Shown: positions 27,147 through 39,541 of the stretch, piece by piece
How the letters are laid out: every line of letters starts with the position of its first letter
Numbering within the stretch: position 1 is the first letter of the stretch
DNA from: Burkholderia sp. Ax-1719
GTDB lineage: Bacteria > Pseudomonadota > Gammaproteobacteria > Burkholderiales > Burkholderiaceae
Length of the DNA: 64,000 bases
Assembly (NCBI RefSeq): GCF_011753055.1
Contig: NZ_VWWJ01000005.1
Location: forward strand, 1-64,000
Direction: 5' to 3'
Made by a program: the position numbers and the translations under genes
The notes under the pieces: generated by a model
Told to the model about the DNA's origin: nothing
Databases searched by the model: none
What the model saw: the letters and a program-made list of their open reading frames with translations, nothing else

Positions 27147-27980
27147 ATGTGCCGCTGGCTTGCTTACACGGGTAATCCGATTTCGCTCGAAACAGTGCTG
27201 TTTCGGGCGCGCCATTCGCTGATCGACCAGAGCCTGCATTCGAAGCTCGGCGCGACCACCACCAATGGCGATGGTTTCGGCCTTGGCTGGTATCAGCATC
27301 CGCACGATATTCCCTATCGCTATCGCAGCGTGCATCCGGCCTGGAACGATCGCAACCTGCGCGAACTGGCCAGGGCCGTACACGCGCCGATGTTTGTCGC
27401 GCATGTGCGTGCGGCCACGCACACGCCAGTGCAGGAGACGAACTGTCATCCGTTCCGGCATCGGCGCTGGATGTTTGCGCACAACGGGCTGATCCAGAGT
27501 TTTCCGCTCATGCGGCGCGAGTTGCTGCTGGCCATTGATCCTGGGCGCTTTAACGCGCTCGAAGGATCGACCGATTCCGAGGCGATGTTTTATCTCGCGA
27601 TGACGTTTGGCCTGGAAGTCGATCCGGTGCCGGCGCTCGAACGCATGGCTGGTTTTATCGAGGCGACCGCGCAAAAGCACGGCATCGAGCCGGCGCTCAA
27701 CATGACGGTCTTTGCCAGCGACGGCGAGCAGATCGTGGCCGTGCGCTATTCGAGCGAGCACAACTCGCGTTCGCTCTTTCACAGCACCTCGTTCAAGCAT
27801 CTGCGGGAGCTGTATCCCGACGACCCGCGCATTGCGGCGGTGGGCGAGGATGCGTATCTGCTGGTATCGGAGCCGATCGTCGACCTGCCGGAAGCGTGGG
27901 CCGAAGTGCCCGAATCGACCGCGATCGTGGTACGCGGCCCGCAGATCGAGTACCGCGATTTCAAACCCGTCGCGCCTTGA
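27147..27980 (+). CDS. Class II glutamine amidotransferase (YafJ-like)
   Basis: A 277-residue Ntn-type amidotransferase domain protein. The ATG at 27147 gives MCRWLAYTGNPISLE, so Cys2 becomes the N-terminal nucleophile after Met removal; the ATG at 27135 would bury it, and GGAGG lies just ahead of 27147. Further motifs: TTNGDGFGLGWY, FVAHVRAATHTPVQETNCHPF, WMFAHNGLI and EGSTDSEAMFYL. These are the glutamine-binding and oxyanion elements of the GATase_2 fold. No synthetase partner is near, so the acceptor is unknown; YafJ-type proteins have been linked to gamma-glutamyl peptide metabolism only loosely. Confidence 0.88.
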   Translation: MCRWLAYTGNPISLETVLFRARHSLIDQSLHSKLGATTTNGDGFGLGWYQHPHDIPYRYRSVHPAWNDRNLRELARAVHAPMFVAHVRAATHTPVQETNCHPFRHRRWMFAHNGLIQSFPLMRRELLLAIDPGRFNALEGSTDSEAMFYLAMTFGLEVDPVPALERMAGFIEATAQKHGIEPALNMTVFASDGEQIVAVRYSSEHNSRSLFHSTSFKHLRELYPDDPRIAAVGEDAYLLVSEPIVDLPEAWAEVPESTAIVVRGPQIEYRDFKPVAP

Positions 27981-27986
27981 CCTGCC

Positions 27987-29990
27987 TTAAATCTGCGGAT
28001 GTGTGCTTGTCCACGCCACGCGCGCTGCCCGCCGGGCAGCGGCGCGCGCGAGCACTTCATCGAACAGCAATACATCGACGGGCTTCACGAGGTGCATTTC
28101 AAAACCCGCTGCACGCGTGAGTTCGATATCGGCGGCCTGGCCGAAGCCTGTCATCGCAGCGAACACCGTATGCGCGAGCGCTTCCAGCGTGCGCAGGTCG
28201 CGTAGCGCCGCATAGCCGTCGATTTCCGGCATCGCAATGTCGATGAGCGCGGCATCGGGCGTGAAGCGCTCGGCCCATTCGCGGGCCTGAGCTGCGCTGT
28301 AGGCCACGCGCACGTCGTGGCCCTTGAGTTCGAGCAGCATCGCCAGGCTGTCGGCGGAATCGCGATTGTCGTCCACCACGAGCACGCGCAGCGGCAAGGA
28401 TTCGTCGTGCGCGAGCACCGTCTGGCCGACCGTGCTGATCAGCCCTTCCACCGCCAGATCCACGTGCGCCGCGTTGCTGGCGCGCGCGAGCGGCAGACGG
28501 ATCGTAAAGGTGCTGCCCGCGCCGAGGCCCTCGCTGGTCGCGGAAATGGTGCCGCCGTGCAGTTCGACCAGCGAGCGGCACAGCATCAGGCCGATGCCCA
28601 GGCCGTTTTCGCTGGGGCCTGGCATCGAGCGGTCCTGGCTAAAAAGGCCAAAGATCGATTCGAAGGTCTCGGGCCGCAGGCCGCGCCCTTCGTCGCGCAC
28701 CTGGATCTGCACGCCGCGTCCGGCCACCTGCACTTCGATGGCGATGCGCGTCTGGTCCGGCGAAAACTTCGAGGCGTTGTGCAGCAGGTTCTGCAAAACC
28801 TGCATGAGCCGCGTGTGGTCGCCGGTCATCGGCAACGGGGCGGCGGGCAGGATGGCTTCGACTTGCTGGCCGCGCGCCGCCGTGAAAGGCTGCGCGGCTT
28901 CCAGTGCGTCCTTGACGACCTCGCGCAGATCGAGCGGCGCCTCGCGCAATTCGATCTTGCCCGAGGTGATGCGGCCTACGTCGAGCAGATCGTCCACCAG
29001 ACGGGTGAGATGGACGATCTGGCGGTCGATCAGATCGCGCGCGCGCTCGACTTCGGGACTCTGCGCGGTCATCAGGCGCATCGTGGCGACGGCGTTGCGC
29101 ACCGGCGCAAGCGGATTGCGCAGTTCGTGCGCGAGCATGGCGAGGAACTGCTTCATCTGCTCGCTCGAATGCTCAAGTTCGTCAGTGCGGCGGCTTTCGG
29201 TCATGTCGCGCGTGACCTTGGCGAAGCCGGTCAGGCGGCCATGCGCGTCATGAATCGCCGTGAGCGTGACGTTGGCCCAGAACATCGAGCCGTCCTTGCG
29301 CACGCGCCAGCCTTCGTTGACGCAGCGGCCCAGATCGGCGGCGCGGCGCAATTCGCGCTCGGGCACGCCAGCCGCGATGTCGTCGGGCGGATAGAACACC
29401 GAAAGATGCTGACCGATGATTTCGGCTGGCCGGTAGCCCTTGAGATTGGTCGCGCCGCTGTTCCAGCTCACCACGCGGCCTTGCGCGTCGAGCATGAAGA
29501 TCGCGTAATCGCTCACGCTTTCCACCAGCAGACGGAAGCGCTCTTCGGAAAGCCGCAGCGCTTCGACCTGTCGGCGCTCCGCCGTGAGATCGCGCGTGAC
29601 CTTGGCAAAGCCCGCGAGCGAGCCGTCCTGCTCGCGCAGCGCGGTAATCACCACATTGGCCCAGAACATCGAGCCGTCTTTACGCAGACGCCAGCCTTCG
29701 TCGTTGAAACGGCCGTGCAGCGCGGCCTGTTCCAGCTCGTGCTCGGGCCAGCGGCGGGCGTTGGCTTCGTCGGTATAGAAACGGGAAAAATGCTGGCCGA
29801 TGATCTCGTGCGCTTCGTAGCCCTTGATGCGCGCGGCGCCCCGGTTCCAGCTCACCACATGGCCGCGTGGGTCGAGCAGGAAGATCGCGTAGTCCTCGAT
29901 GGGCTGCACGAGCGCTTCGAAGCGGCGCCCGCTGTGCCCTTCGGCGGACAGGCCGGCATCGGGTTGCATCGCGGAATCGGACGTGGTCAT
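27987..29990 (-). CDS. Hybrid sensor histidine kinase (PAS-PAS-HisKA-ATPase-REC)
   Basis: Soluble 667-residue hybrid kinase without membrane segments. Two PAS/PAC domains (about residues 25-145 and 155-270) are near copies: both contain KGY-EIIGQH, a WRxRKDGSMFWANV block and GFAKVTRD. The HisKA phospho-acceptor is in AMLAHELRNPLAPVR, the ATPase N box NLLHNASKFSPDQ, G boxes DEGRGL and GLGIGLMLCRSL. The receiver starts LRVLVVDDNRDSADS, with phospho-Asp in ALIDIAMPEIDG and the conserved Lys in HLVKPVDV. The duplicated PAS domains suggest cytosolic redox or ligand sensing. The REC output is terminal, so a phosphotransfer partner elsewhere is required. Confidence 0.92.
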   Translation of the reverse strand: MTTSDSAMQPDAGLSAEGHSGRRFEALVQPIEDYAIFLLDPRGHVVSWNRGAARIKGYEAHEIIGQHFSRFYTDEANARRWPEHELEQAALHGRFNDEGWRLRKDGSMFWANVVITALREQDGSLAGFAKVTRDLTAERRQVEALRLSEERFRLLVESVSDYAIFMLDAQGRVVSWNSGATNLKGYRPAEIIGQHLSVFYPPDDIAAGVPERELRRAADLGRCVNEGWRVRKDGSMFWANVTLTAIHDAHGRLTGFAKVTRDMTESRRTDELEHSSEQMKQFLAMLAHELRNPLAPVRNAVATMRLMTAQSPEVERARDLIDRQIVHLTRLVDDLLDVGRITSGKIELREAPLDLREVVKDALEAAQPFTAARGQQVEAILPAAPLPMTGDHTRLMQVLQNLLHNASKFSPDQTRIAIEVQVAGRGVQIQVRDEGRGLRPETFESIFGLFSQDRSMPGPSENGLGIGLMLCRSLVELHGGTISATSEGLGAGSTFTIRLPLARASNAAHVDLAVEGLISTVGQTVLAHDESLPLRVLVVDDNRDSADSLAMLLELKGHDVRVAYSAAQAREWAERFTPDAALIDIAMPEIDGYAALRDLRTLEALAHTVFAAMTGFGQAADIELTRAAGFEMHLVKPVDVLLFDEVLARAAARRAARVAWTSTHPQI

Positions 29991-30110
29991 GGTCCTTTTT
30001 GAATCGGTAAAGATGGAACGCCTCTCAGGCGGGCAGGCGCTCGCGATGCGCTGCTGTTGCGTTTCGGATGCAATGTCCGCTGCGTTTCCAGTTACATGTC
30101 GCGCGGCAGC

Positions 30111-31094
30111 TTACCACGCACGTTGACCGGCGCGATCGTACTTTTCGGCCATCGCCGGGATGCCGGCGCGCACCAGACGCTCGGCGCGGCGCACCTGACG
30201 GGTCAGCAGCACGACGTGTGCCGGGGCCACGCGGCGGCGGCGCAGCGTCCAGAATGCGCCGCGCAGCAGCGCAAAACCGGCCGGACCTAGCGAGCGCTGA
30301 CGCGCGAACACAACCAGCGCGCGGCCGGTGGCGGCGAGCGCGTCGCGCACCGGCAGGCGCATCCACGCGACCCACGCCGAATTGCGCGCGTGCGTGCAAT
30401 GCTGCGCCCGCGTGAGCCAGCGGTAGAGCGGTTCGCGGTGCGCCAGCGCCGGTTCGCAGTAGACGATCGAATGGCCGGCGGCGAGCACGTCGAGCGCGGC
30501 CAGTTCTTCCGCGCCGCCATGCGAGAGCCGTTCCTCGTAGCCGCCGAGCGCGCGGAACACCGCGGTGCGGAACACGCAGGCGCCCGCCATATAGCCCGCG
30601 AGCGCGGGGCCGGGCAGCGCGTCGTCGCCGGGCGAGGTGGCGTTGAGCATCAGGCAGGCGGGGTGGATTTCGCGTTCGTCATGCCCGACCACGCGCGCGT
30701 TGAGCACGGCCACCTGCGGATGCTGGTCGAGCCATTGCGCGGCGTGCGCGAGCGCGCCGGACGCGAACCAGGTGCTGTCGTCGCAGCAGGCCACGTATTC
30801 GGTGGGCGCAAGGGCGACGGCGCGGTTGAAGCCCGCCATGCCGCGATCGCCCAGACACTGGACGATGCGCACCTGCGGAAACAGCGAGGCGAGCAGGCTG
30901 ATGGTGGAATCGGTCGAGCCGTTGTCGGCGACGATCACATGAGGATGTTCAGGCAGCGCGGTGAGCCGCGCGACGGTGTCGACTGCCTGACGCACATGAT
31001 TGCGGGTGAGCACCACCACGGTGATGCGGGGGCCCGATGGGGGAGTCGGGGCTGGGGCGCCGGAGGCGCCAGGAGCGGGAGCGGAGGCGTTCAT
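30111..31094 (-). CDS. Family 2 glycosyltransferase
   Basis: About 327 residues from the ATG at 31094 (GGAA upstream; an ATG at 31112 is also possible). The nucleotide-sugar binding motif is ITVVVLTRNHVRQ, then HVIVADNGSTDSTISLL, GLGDRGMAGFNRAVALAP-like (LGDRGMAGFNRAVAL) and the metal-binding acidic triad in YVACCDDSTWFASG. Later GACVFRTAVFRALGGYEERLSHGGAEEL is the acceptor-side conserved block. The N-terminus is a Pro/Ala/Gly-rich stretch. The acceptor is unknown; the gene is solitary between the hybrid kinase and trehalase. Confidence 0.85.
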   Translation of the reverse strand: MNASAPAPGASGAPAPTPPSGPRITVVVLTRNHVRQAVDTVARLTALPEHPHVIVADNGSTDSTISLLASLFPQVRIVQCLGDRGMAGFNRAVALAPTEYVACCDDSTWFASGALAHAAQWLDQHPQVAVLNARVVGHDEREIHPACLMLNATSPGDDALPGPALAGYMAGACVFRTAVFRALGGYEERLSHGGAEELAALDVLAAGHSIVYCEPALAHREPLYRWLTRAQHCTHARNSAWVAWMRLPVRDALAATGRALVVFARQRSLGPAGFALLRGAFWTLRRRRVAPAHVVLLTRQVRRAERLVRAGIPAMAEKYDRAGQRAW

Positions 31095-31378
31095 CGCGGT
31101 TCCATCTTCCATCGCGTTGCGGGCGGCGCAAGCCGGCGGCCAGCAGGCAGATCGCTCTGCGGAGCAGGTTTTCAGGATACGCCGATGCGGGGCGGCTTGC
31201 ACCCCGTCAGAACGCCATGTAGCGCGGATTCGAGGCCGATTGGCACGATGGATGTTGCATTGCGTAATCGGCGCTCAATCGACGCTCAAACGTTGCGAAT
31301 CAATGCGCGAAGCGTGGCGGAGTCACCGAGAGCGCGCATCCGCCATGCCTGTACTCACCGCATCGCCAAAGTCCGGCG

Positions 31379-34557
<3,179 letters not shown>

Positions 34558-34581
34558 GCCGGGAAAACCGCAGTCAAACAG

Positions 34582-34608
34582 AAGGGGCGCGAAAAAGCGC
34601 CCCTTTTT
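34582..34608 (+). terminator. Rho-independent terminator after pobA
   Basis: GGGGCGC (34584-34590), loop GAAAAA, GCGCCCC (34597-34603), followed by TTTTT. It lies 27 nt after the pobA stop. The preceding A pair and the T-run on the other strand are weak, so it may also serve the convergent transporter gene only partly. Confidence 0.88.
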
Positions 34609-34632
34609 CATGGCTGGTGCGCGAGCGTGCGC

Positions 34633-36129
34633 TCACACCCAACCGAGCCAGCGCCACCACGTCGCCGCAAACAGCAGCAACAGCAGATAGCCGATCACGC
34701 TCAGCACCAGGCCCACGCGCGCGAACTGCTTCGCGGTGAAGGTATCGGTGGCGAGGCACACCATGTTTTGCGGCGCGTTGATCGGCAAAATGAAGCCGAA
34801 GCTCATCGTGAAACCGAGCAGCATGGCGATGCCCAGCCGATTGAAATCGCCCGACATCGACTGCAATACGGCAATCAAAATCGGCAGCATGGCGGAAGTG
34901 AGCGCCGTGGCGCTGGCGAATCCCAGGTGAATCAGGATCAGAAACGCCGCCAGAATCGCGAACGCCATGAACGGCCCGGCGGTATCCAGCCCGGTGTGAT
35001 GCGCGACGAGATCGCCTAGCCACTGGCCCGCTTTGGTGGTCAGCAGCGCGGTGCCCAGACTGATCCCCACGCCGAACACGATCACCGTGCCCCACGGAAT
35101 GCGGCTTTGCACGGTCTTCCAGTCCATCACGCCAAAGCGCGGCAGAAGCAGCAGCACGAGGCCCACGTAAGTGACCGAGGTGGTATCGAAGGGATGCAGC
35201 TTGCCTTCGGTGGCCCAGAAGCACAGCAGGCCGATGGACACGCCCAGCAGGCGTTTCTGCGGGCCGGTCATGGGGCCGAGCTCGCGCAGCGATTGTTCGA
35301 CGGCTTCCTTGCCGCCCGCGATGGCATCGGTCTCGGGCGGCAGCATCTTGAGCACCAGCACGAGCAGCACCGCTGACATCACGATCGCCCACGGCGCGCC
35401 CGCGATCAGCCAGTCGAGCCACGTCACGCGCGCGCCCAGCATCTTGTCCATGAAGCCCACGGTCAGCAGATTCTGCGCGGCGGCGGTCTGGATGCCGACA
35501 TTCCAGATGCTGGTCGCTTCCGCCACCACGATCATGATGCCGGCCGCGATATTCGAGCGCTTGTCCACGCCGAACGCCGAAATCACGCCCACCATGATCG
35601 GCACCACGCAGGCGCTGCGCGCGGTGGCGCTCGGCACCACCAGCGAGAGCACGATGGTGACCGCCACCGCGCCGATCAGGATGCGTCGCGTGGTGGTGCC
35701 GATCAGCGAGAGCGTGACCAGCGCGATGCGCTTGTCGAGGCCGGTGACGGTCATCGCCGCCGAGATGAACAGCGCGCCCGCCACCAGCGCGAGCGCGGAA
35801 TTCGAAAAGCCGGCAAGCGCCATGCTGATCGCTTTGGAGGTGCCGTAAAGCTGCGAGGGATCGTCGATGGTGGGCGCGGTGCCGACGAGAAACGCCATCA
35901 GCGAAGTGATGATGATGGCGCTTGCCTCGTAGGAGACGGCCTCGGTGAGCCATACGACCACGGCGAAGGCGAGGATCGCCAGCATGCGCTGGCCGGCCAC
36001 GGGCAGGCTCGCGGGCAGCGGCAGCAACAGCACGACGACGAGTGCGATTACACCTGCGATCAAGCCGATCGGAAGGCCCGATTTTTTCTGCGCCTGGGCG
36101 GCGCTTGCCTCCGGTTTCGCTGCGTTCAT
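34633..36129 (-). CDS. DASS family sodium-coupled anion symporter
   Basis: A 498-residue inner-membrane transporter of the divalent anion:Na+ family (SLC13-like). About 12 hydrophobic helices are visible. Markers: ILAFAVVVWLTEAVSYEASA, FSNSALALVAGALFISAAM, LVVPSATARSACVVPIMVG (the family SNT/PSATAR loop), the second-half WGTVIVFGVGISLGTALLTT and a C-terminal AGLVLSVIGYLLLLLFAATWW-type helix. Likely substrates are dicarboxylates, tricarboxylates or sulfonates; the sequence does not say which. The ATG at 36129 is preferred over the longer Arg-rich frame. Confidence 0.87.
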   Translation of the reverse strand: MNAAKPEASAAQAQKKSGLPIGLIAGVIALVVVLLLPLPASLPVAGQRMLAILAFAVVVWLTEAVSYEASAIIITSLMAFLVGTAPTIDDPSQLYGTSKAISMALAGFSNSALALVAGALFISAAMTVTGLDKRIALVTLSLIGTTTRRILIGAVAVTIVLSLVVPSATARSACVVPIMVGVISAFGVDKRSNIAAGIMIVVAEATSIWNVGIQTAAAQNLLTVGFMDKMLGARVTWLDWLIAGAPWAIVMSAVLLVLVLKMLPPETDAIAGGKEAVEQSLRELGPMTGPQKRLLGVSIGLLCFWATEGKLHPFDTTSVTYVGLVLLLLPRFGVMDWKTVQSRIPWGTVIVFGVGISLGTALLTTKAGQWLGDLVAHHTGLDTAGPFMAFAILAAFLILIHLGFASATALTSAMLPILIAVLQSMSGDFNRLGIAMLLGFTMSFGFILPINAPQNMVCLATDTFTAKQFARVGLVLSVIGYLLLLLFAATWWRWLGWV

Positions 36130-36341
36130 GCGTTGCGCTCCATGTGGACCGGCACGTCGGGCATCGTCCCATAACGAATCGGGGCGTGCGTCGTAGGTGC
36201 TCTGTAATGAAGCGAAGCGGGGAAAGGAGGAGCGGCGGAGCGGGCGGCGGAGGATCGTGGCAGGACCGGCAGCGCCGGTCCTCATGCAGCTTTATTGCGT
36301 CACTGGCTTATGACTGGGTCAGCTACGAAACGACTGCGAAC

Positions 36342-36677
36342 TTACTGGCTTGCACCCTTGGCAGCGGCTTTCTTTTCCGCGTCCTGGAGGTTCTGCGGAT
36401 AGTTCGGGTCGTTGTTCGCGGGCTTGTAGCCGGCGTCTTCGAGCTTCTTCAGTTCCGCGTTGTTCTTGGCGCGCGCGGCCTTGCGTTCGGCCTTGCGCTG
36501 GGCGCGGGCCTGTTTCTTCGCGGCGGCCTTCTGCTCCTTGGCGGTCGGCGCGGAGGCCATGGCCGGTGCCGTGGCGGCAGGCGCGCTGGCGTCCTGGGCG
36601 AACACGGGCGCGGCAGCGCCGAGCAGGAATGCGGCGGTGGCCGCGGCGAGAGTCAGCTTGCTGGTAATGGAACGCAT
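36342..36677 (-). CDS. DUF4148 periplasmic protein
   Basis: A 111-residue exported protein: signal peptide MRSITSKLTLAAATAAFLLG ending near APVFAQ, then an Ala/Pro/Thr linker, a Lys/Ala/Arg-rich helix (KEQKAAAKKQARAQRK), and the DUF4148 core ELKKLEDAGYKPANNDPNYP. Proteins of this family are common and often multi-copy in Burkholderiaceae; function is unknown. The strongly basic central helix could bind nucleic acid or lipid, but that is conjecture. It stands alone, with 218 nt before the next gene. Confidence 0.82.
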   Translation of the reverse strand: MRSITSKLTLAAATAAFLLGAAAPVFAQDASAPAATAPAMASAPTAKEQKAAAKKQARAQRKAERKAARAKNNAELKKLEDAGYKPANNDPNYPQNLQDAEKKAAAKGASQ

Positions 36678-36896
36678 TGATACCCCTCTTGGTTGTGTGT
36701 GCTGCTGGATTCAGGGTTTGTGATGCAGATAAGGCGAGAAGTGCTGGACAAGCGGCGCGACCCGAAACAACGAGTGCAATGCATGTCACGCCCGAGGCTC
36801 AATGTATACGATCCTTGTAAAACACGGTAGCAAGTGCCGACCCTAAGCGCGAAACCCGACGCGACGTGCGCCCCCCGAAGCTCCGCGGCTGGATTT

Positions 36897-37574
36897 TCAG
36901 CGCCTTTGCGTCACGCGTTCGACGATGCGCGTGCGTTGCGCCAGCGCCGCCGCGTTCAACTGGCGCACGCGTTCGACTACGGCGGGCGGCGCGCTTTGCG
37001 GGCTGCCTGCATCGAAAGGCGGTGCGGGCGCGTATTCCAGTTCGAGTTGCAGCGCTTGAGCGGCTTCGTCGCCGATCAGTTCTGCCGCGAGCGTGAGCGC
37101 GAAGTCGATGCCTGCCGTGATGCCGCCGCCCGTCATCAGCTTGCCGTCGCGCACGACGCGCTCCTTCACGGCGATGGCGCCGAACGGTTCGAGCAGCGAA
37201 TGGAAGGCCCAGTGCGTCGTCGCGCGGCGTCCGCGCAGCAGACCCGCTGCGCCCAGCACGAGCGAACCGGTGCACACGGAGGTCACATAGCGTGCGTTTT
37301 GCGCCTGGCGCTGCACGAAGGCGAGTGCGGCCTCGTCTTCCAGCAAAGGACCGACGCCGCTGCCGCCCGGCACGCAGAGCACGTCGAGCGGCGGACAATC
37401 GTCGAATACCGTATCGGGCGTGAGCAGCATGCCTGTCGCCGACATGAGCGGCTCGCGCGTTTTCCAGACGAGCCGCACGGTCGTATCCGGCATCGAGGCG
37501 AGCACGTCGTAAGGGCCGCAGAGGTCGAGTGGCTGGACCTTAGGGAACAGCAGAAAGCCGATCTGGAGCGTCAT
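36897..37574 (-). CDS. DJ-1/PfpI family protein, isonitrile hydratase-like
   Basis: A 225-residue protein of the class I amidotransferase-like superfamily. It starts MTLQIGFLLFPKVQPLDLCG, with the acidic residue region LDLCGPYDVLASM, then LDVLCVPGGSGVGPLLED and the nucleophile elbow YVTSVCTGSLVLGAAGLL (Cys in VCTGS). TTHWAFHSLLEPFGA follows and GGGITAGIDFALTLAAELIG closes the domain. This pattern is that of InhA-type isonitrile hydratases and AraC-type (GATase1) sensors lacking a DNA-binding domain. It is divergent from a MocR regulator (193 nt between starts), which may control it. Confidence 0.82.
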   Translation of the reverse strand: MTLQIGFLLFPKVQPLDLCGPYDVLASMPDTTVRLVWKTREPLMSATGMLLTPDTVFDDCPPLDVLCVPGGSGVGPLLEDEAALAFVQRQAQNARYVTSVCTGSLVLGAAGLLRGRRATTHWAFHSLLEPFGAIAVKERVVRDGKLMTGGGITAGIDFALTLAAELIGDEAAQALQLELEYAPAPPFDAGSPQSAPPAVVERVRQLNAAALAQRTRIVERVTQRR

Positions 37575-37767
37575 GGAAAGTGCCTTTATAGAGGAGTGAA
37601 ATCCGGGCGAGCGGCCGTCGAGGCAGCGCGCCAACGTCGGCTCATCTTCACCGCGTCGTCACTTTAAGCAGGCACGTTTGCGCACGAGCGCCAAAAAACG
37701 CGCAAAAGCTGCCAGCGCAGCGCGGCTTTGTGCCAGCATCCTGCCAGCACGACCACTCGTCATTCAC

Positions 37768-39261
37768 ATGGATCTACACGTCACCGTATCCGGCCAGCGC
37801 AACCTTGCCGGGCAGATCTACCGGCAACTGCGCGAACGCATCGTCGAAGGACGGCTGGCGGGTGGCACGCGCCTGCCGTCCACGCGCGAGCTCGCCGCGC
37901 AGCTTGGCGTCTCGCGCAAGACCACGCTCGACGTCTTCGAGCGCCTGCTCGCCGAAGGCTATCTGATCGCGCGGCGCGGCTCGGGCACCTTCGTCGCCGA
38001 TACGCTGGAGCGTCTGCCCGCGCGTGCGCCTGGACATCCGAATGCGCAGATTCGCGCGGCGCAGGCGCTCAGCCAGCGCGAGCCGCACGATCCGCCCATC
38101 TTGCACGACGCCGATGCACCGCCGTGGTGGCAGACGCAGACCGAAGCGCTCGCGCTGCCGCGTCCCGATCCGCATCTTGCCTGCGATTTCGCGGGCGGCA
38201 TCGTGGACAAATCGCGCTTTCCCTTCGACGTCTGGCGTCGCTGCATCACCGACGCGCTGCGCGTGCAGGCGCGAGGTCAGGGTGCGTATCGCGATCCGGC
38301 GGGCGAGGAAAAACTGCGTCTCGCCGTATCGCGCTACCTCGCTTTCAATCGCGCCGTGGCGAGCAACTGGGACGATGTAATCGTCACGCAGGGCGCACAG
38401 CAGGCGCTCGCGCTGCTCGCGCGCGTGCTGTTGCGGCCCGGCGACATCGTCGCGGTGGAAGATCCCGGTTATCCGCCTGCGCGCGAAGCGTTCGAGTCGT
38501 TTGGCGCGAAGGTCGTGCCGGTTCCCGTCGATGACGACGGCCTGATCGTCGCGAAGCTGCCGAAGCGCGCGCGTGTCGTGTATGTGACACCTTCGCACCA
38601 GTTCCCGCTCGGCATGCCGATGAGTCTCGCGCGGCGCGTGGCGCTGCTCGAATGGGCGCAAAAGCACGGGGCGCTCGTGATCGAAGACGACTACGACTGC
38701 GAGTTCCGCTTCGAAGGGCGTTCGCTCGAACCGCTCAAGAGTCTTGATAACGCCGGTCTGGTGGCCTACGTCGGCACGTTTTCGAAGACCATCTTCCCCG
38801 AGTTAAGAGTTGGCTACATGGTGCCGCCCGTCGCGCTCAAGGGCGCGCTCATGCGTGCGCGCCAGACGGCGGACTGCCACGGCTGCGTGCTCACACAGAC
38901 TGCGCTCGCGAATTTCATGCTCAACGGCCACTTCGCGCGGCATCTACGGCGCATGCACCAGACCTATGCGGCGCGGCGCGAAACGCTGCTCGCCCACCTG
39001 CGCGGACCGCTTTCCAGATGGCTCGAACCGGTGATGCCGAACACGGCGGGGCTGCACCTGGCTGCGCGTCTCGTCGCTGGCGCGGATGAAAACGCGCTGC
39101 TGGCGGCGGCGCGTGAGGCGTCGGTTGGCTTGCATGCGCTCGCGCCGTTTCATCTGAATGCACCGCTGCAACAAGGCTTTCTGTTTGGCTACGGCGCGGT
39201 CGAAGTCGAGCAGATCGACGCCGCGCTGAGTGCGCTCGCCGCGCATCTTGAGGCTGAGTGA
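37768..39261 (+). CDS. MocR-type transcriptional regulator (GntR-aminotransferase fusion)
   Basis: A 497-residue regulator. Residues about 8-75 are a GntR winged helix (QIYRRL-like QIYRQLRERIVEGRLAGGTR, LPSTRELAAQLGVSRKTTLD, LIARRGSGTFVADT). After a linker comes a fold type I aminotransferase domain with QGAQQALALLARVLLRPGD, VEDPGYPPAREAFES, YVTPSHQFPLGMPMSL, IEDDYDCEFRF and the PLP lysine in YVGTFSKTIFPELRVGY. MocR proteins sense PLP or amino-compound ligands and often regulate the divergent neighbour, here the PfpI-like gene. The ATG at 37768 begins the conserved part. Confidence 0.9.
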   Translation: MDLHVTVSGQRNLAGQIYRQLRERIVEGRLAGGTRLPSTRELAAQLGVSRKTTLDVFERLLAEGYLIARRGSGTFVADTLERLPARAPGHPNAQIRAAQALSQREPHDPPILHDADAPPWWQTQTEALALPRPDPHLACDFAGGIVDKSRFPFDVWRRCITDALRVQARGQGAYRDPAGEEKLRLAVSRYLAFNRAVASNWDDVIVTQGAQQALALLARVLLRPGDIVAVEDPGYPPAREAFESFGAKVVPVPVDDDGLIVAKLPKRARVVYVTPSHQFPLGMPMSLARRVALLEWAQKHGALVIEDDYDCEFRFEGRSLEPLKSLDNAGLVAYVGTFSKTIFPELRVGYMVPPVALKGALMRARQTADCHGCVLTQTALANFMLNGHFARHLRRMHQTYAARRETLLAHLRGPLSRWLEPVMPNTAGLHLAARLVAGADENALLAAAREASVGLHALAPFHLNAPLQQGFLFGYGAVEVEQIDAALSALAAHLEAE

Positions 39262-39421
39262 AGCGCGCTGGAACGCGAAAAACGCCATACGTGTGGCGTT
39301 TTCGCTGCATCGCCGCTGCGTCGCATCGAGGCGGAAGGCAGGTCTGACAGGCGAGCCTGGGCACGTTTACCCCTGTAAACAGGCGTCAAAATGCGTTCGA
39401 GAGTGGGCTTGAAACAAAAAA

Positions 39422-39440
39422 TTTGCATCGGCGATGCAAA
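39422..39440. promoter_or_regulatory. 19-bp perfect palindrome upstream of the HU-like gene
   Basis: TTTGCATCG-G-CGATGCAAA, 102 nt before the HU-like start. A -10-like TAGAAT is at 39469-39474. It could be an operator just upstream of the promoter or a weak minus-strand terminator (A-run on its left). Confidence 0.4.
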
Positions 39441-39541
39441 AGAATGACGCAAAACGCTTGCACGCTTGTAGAATCCGCCGATGAAGCATCTGCATCCCGC
39501 AGTGCTTCGTCGCTTCACTGACCAACACTGGTAGGAGAAAC

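Noticed and set aside
28317..30002. 561-codon plus-strand frame opposite the hybrid kinase
   Set aside because: Antisense shadow, mirrors the duplicated PAS domains as repeats.
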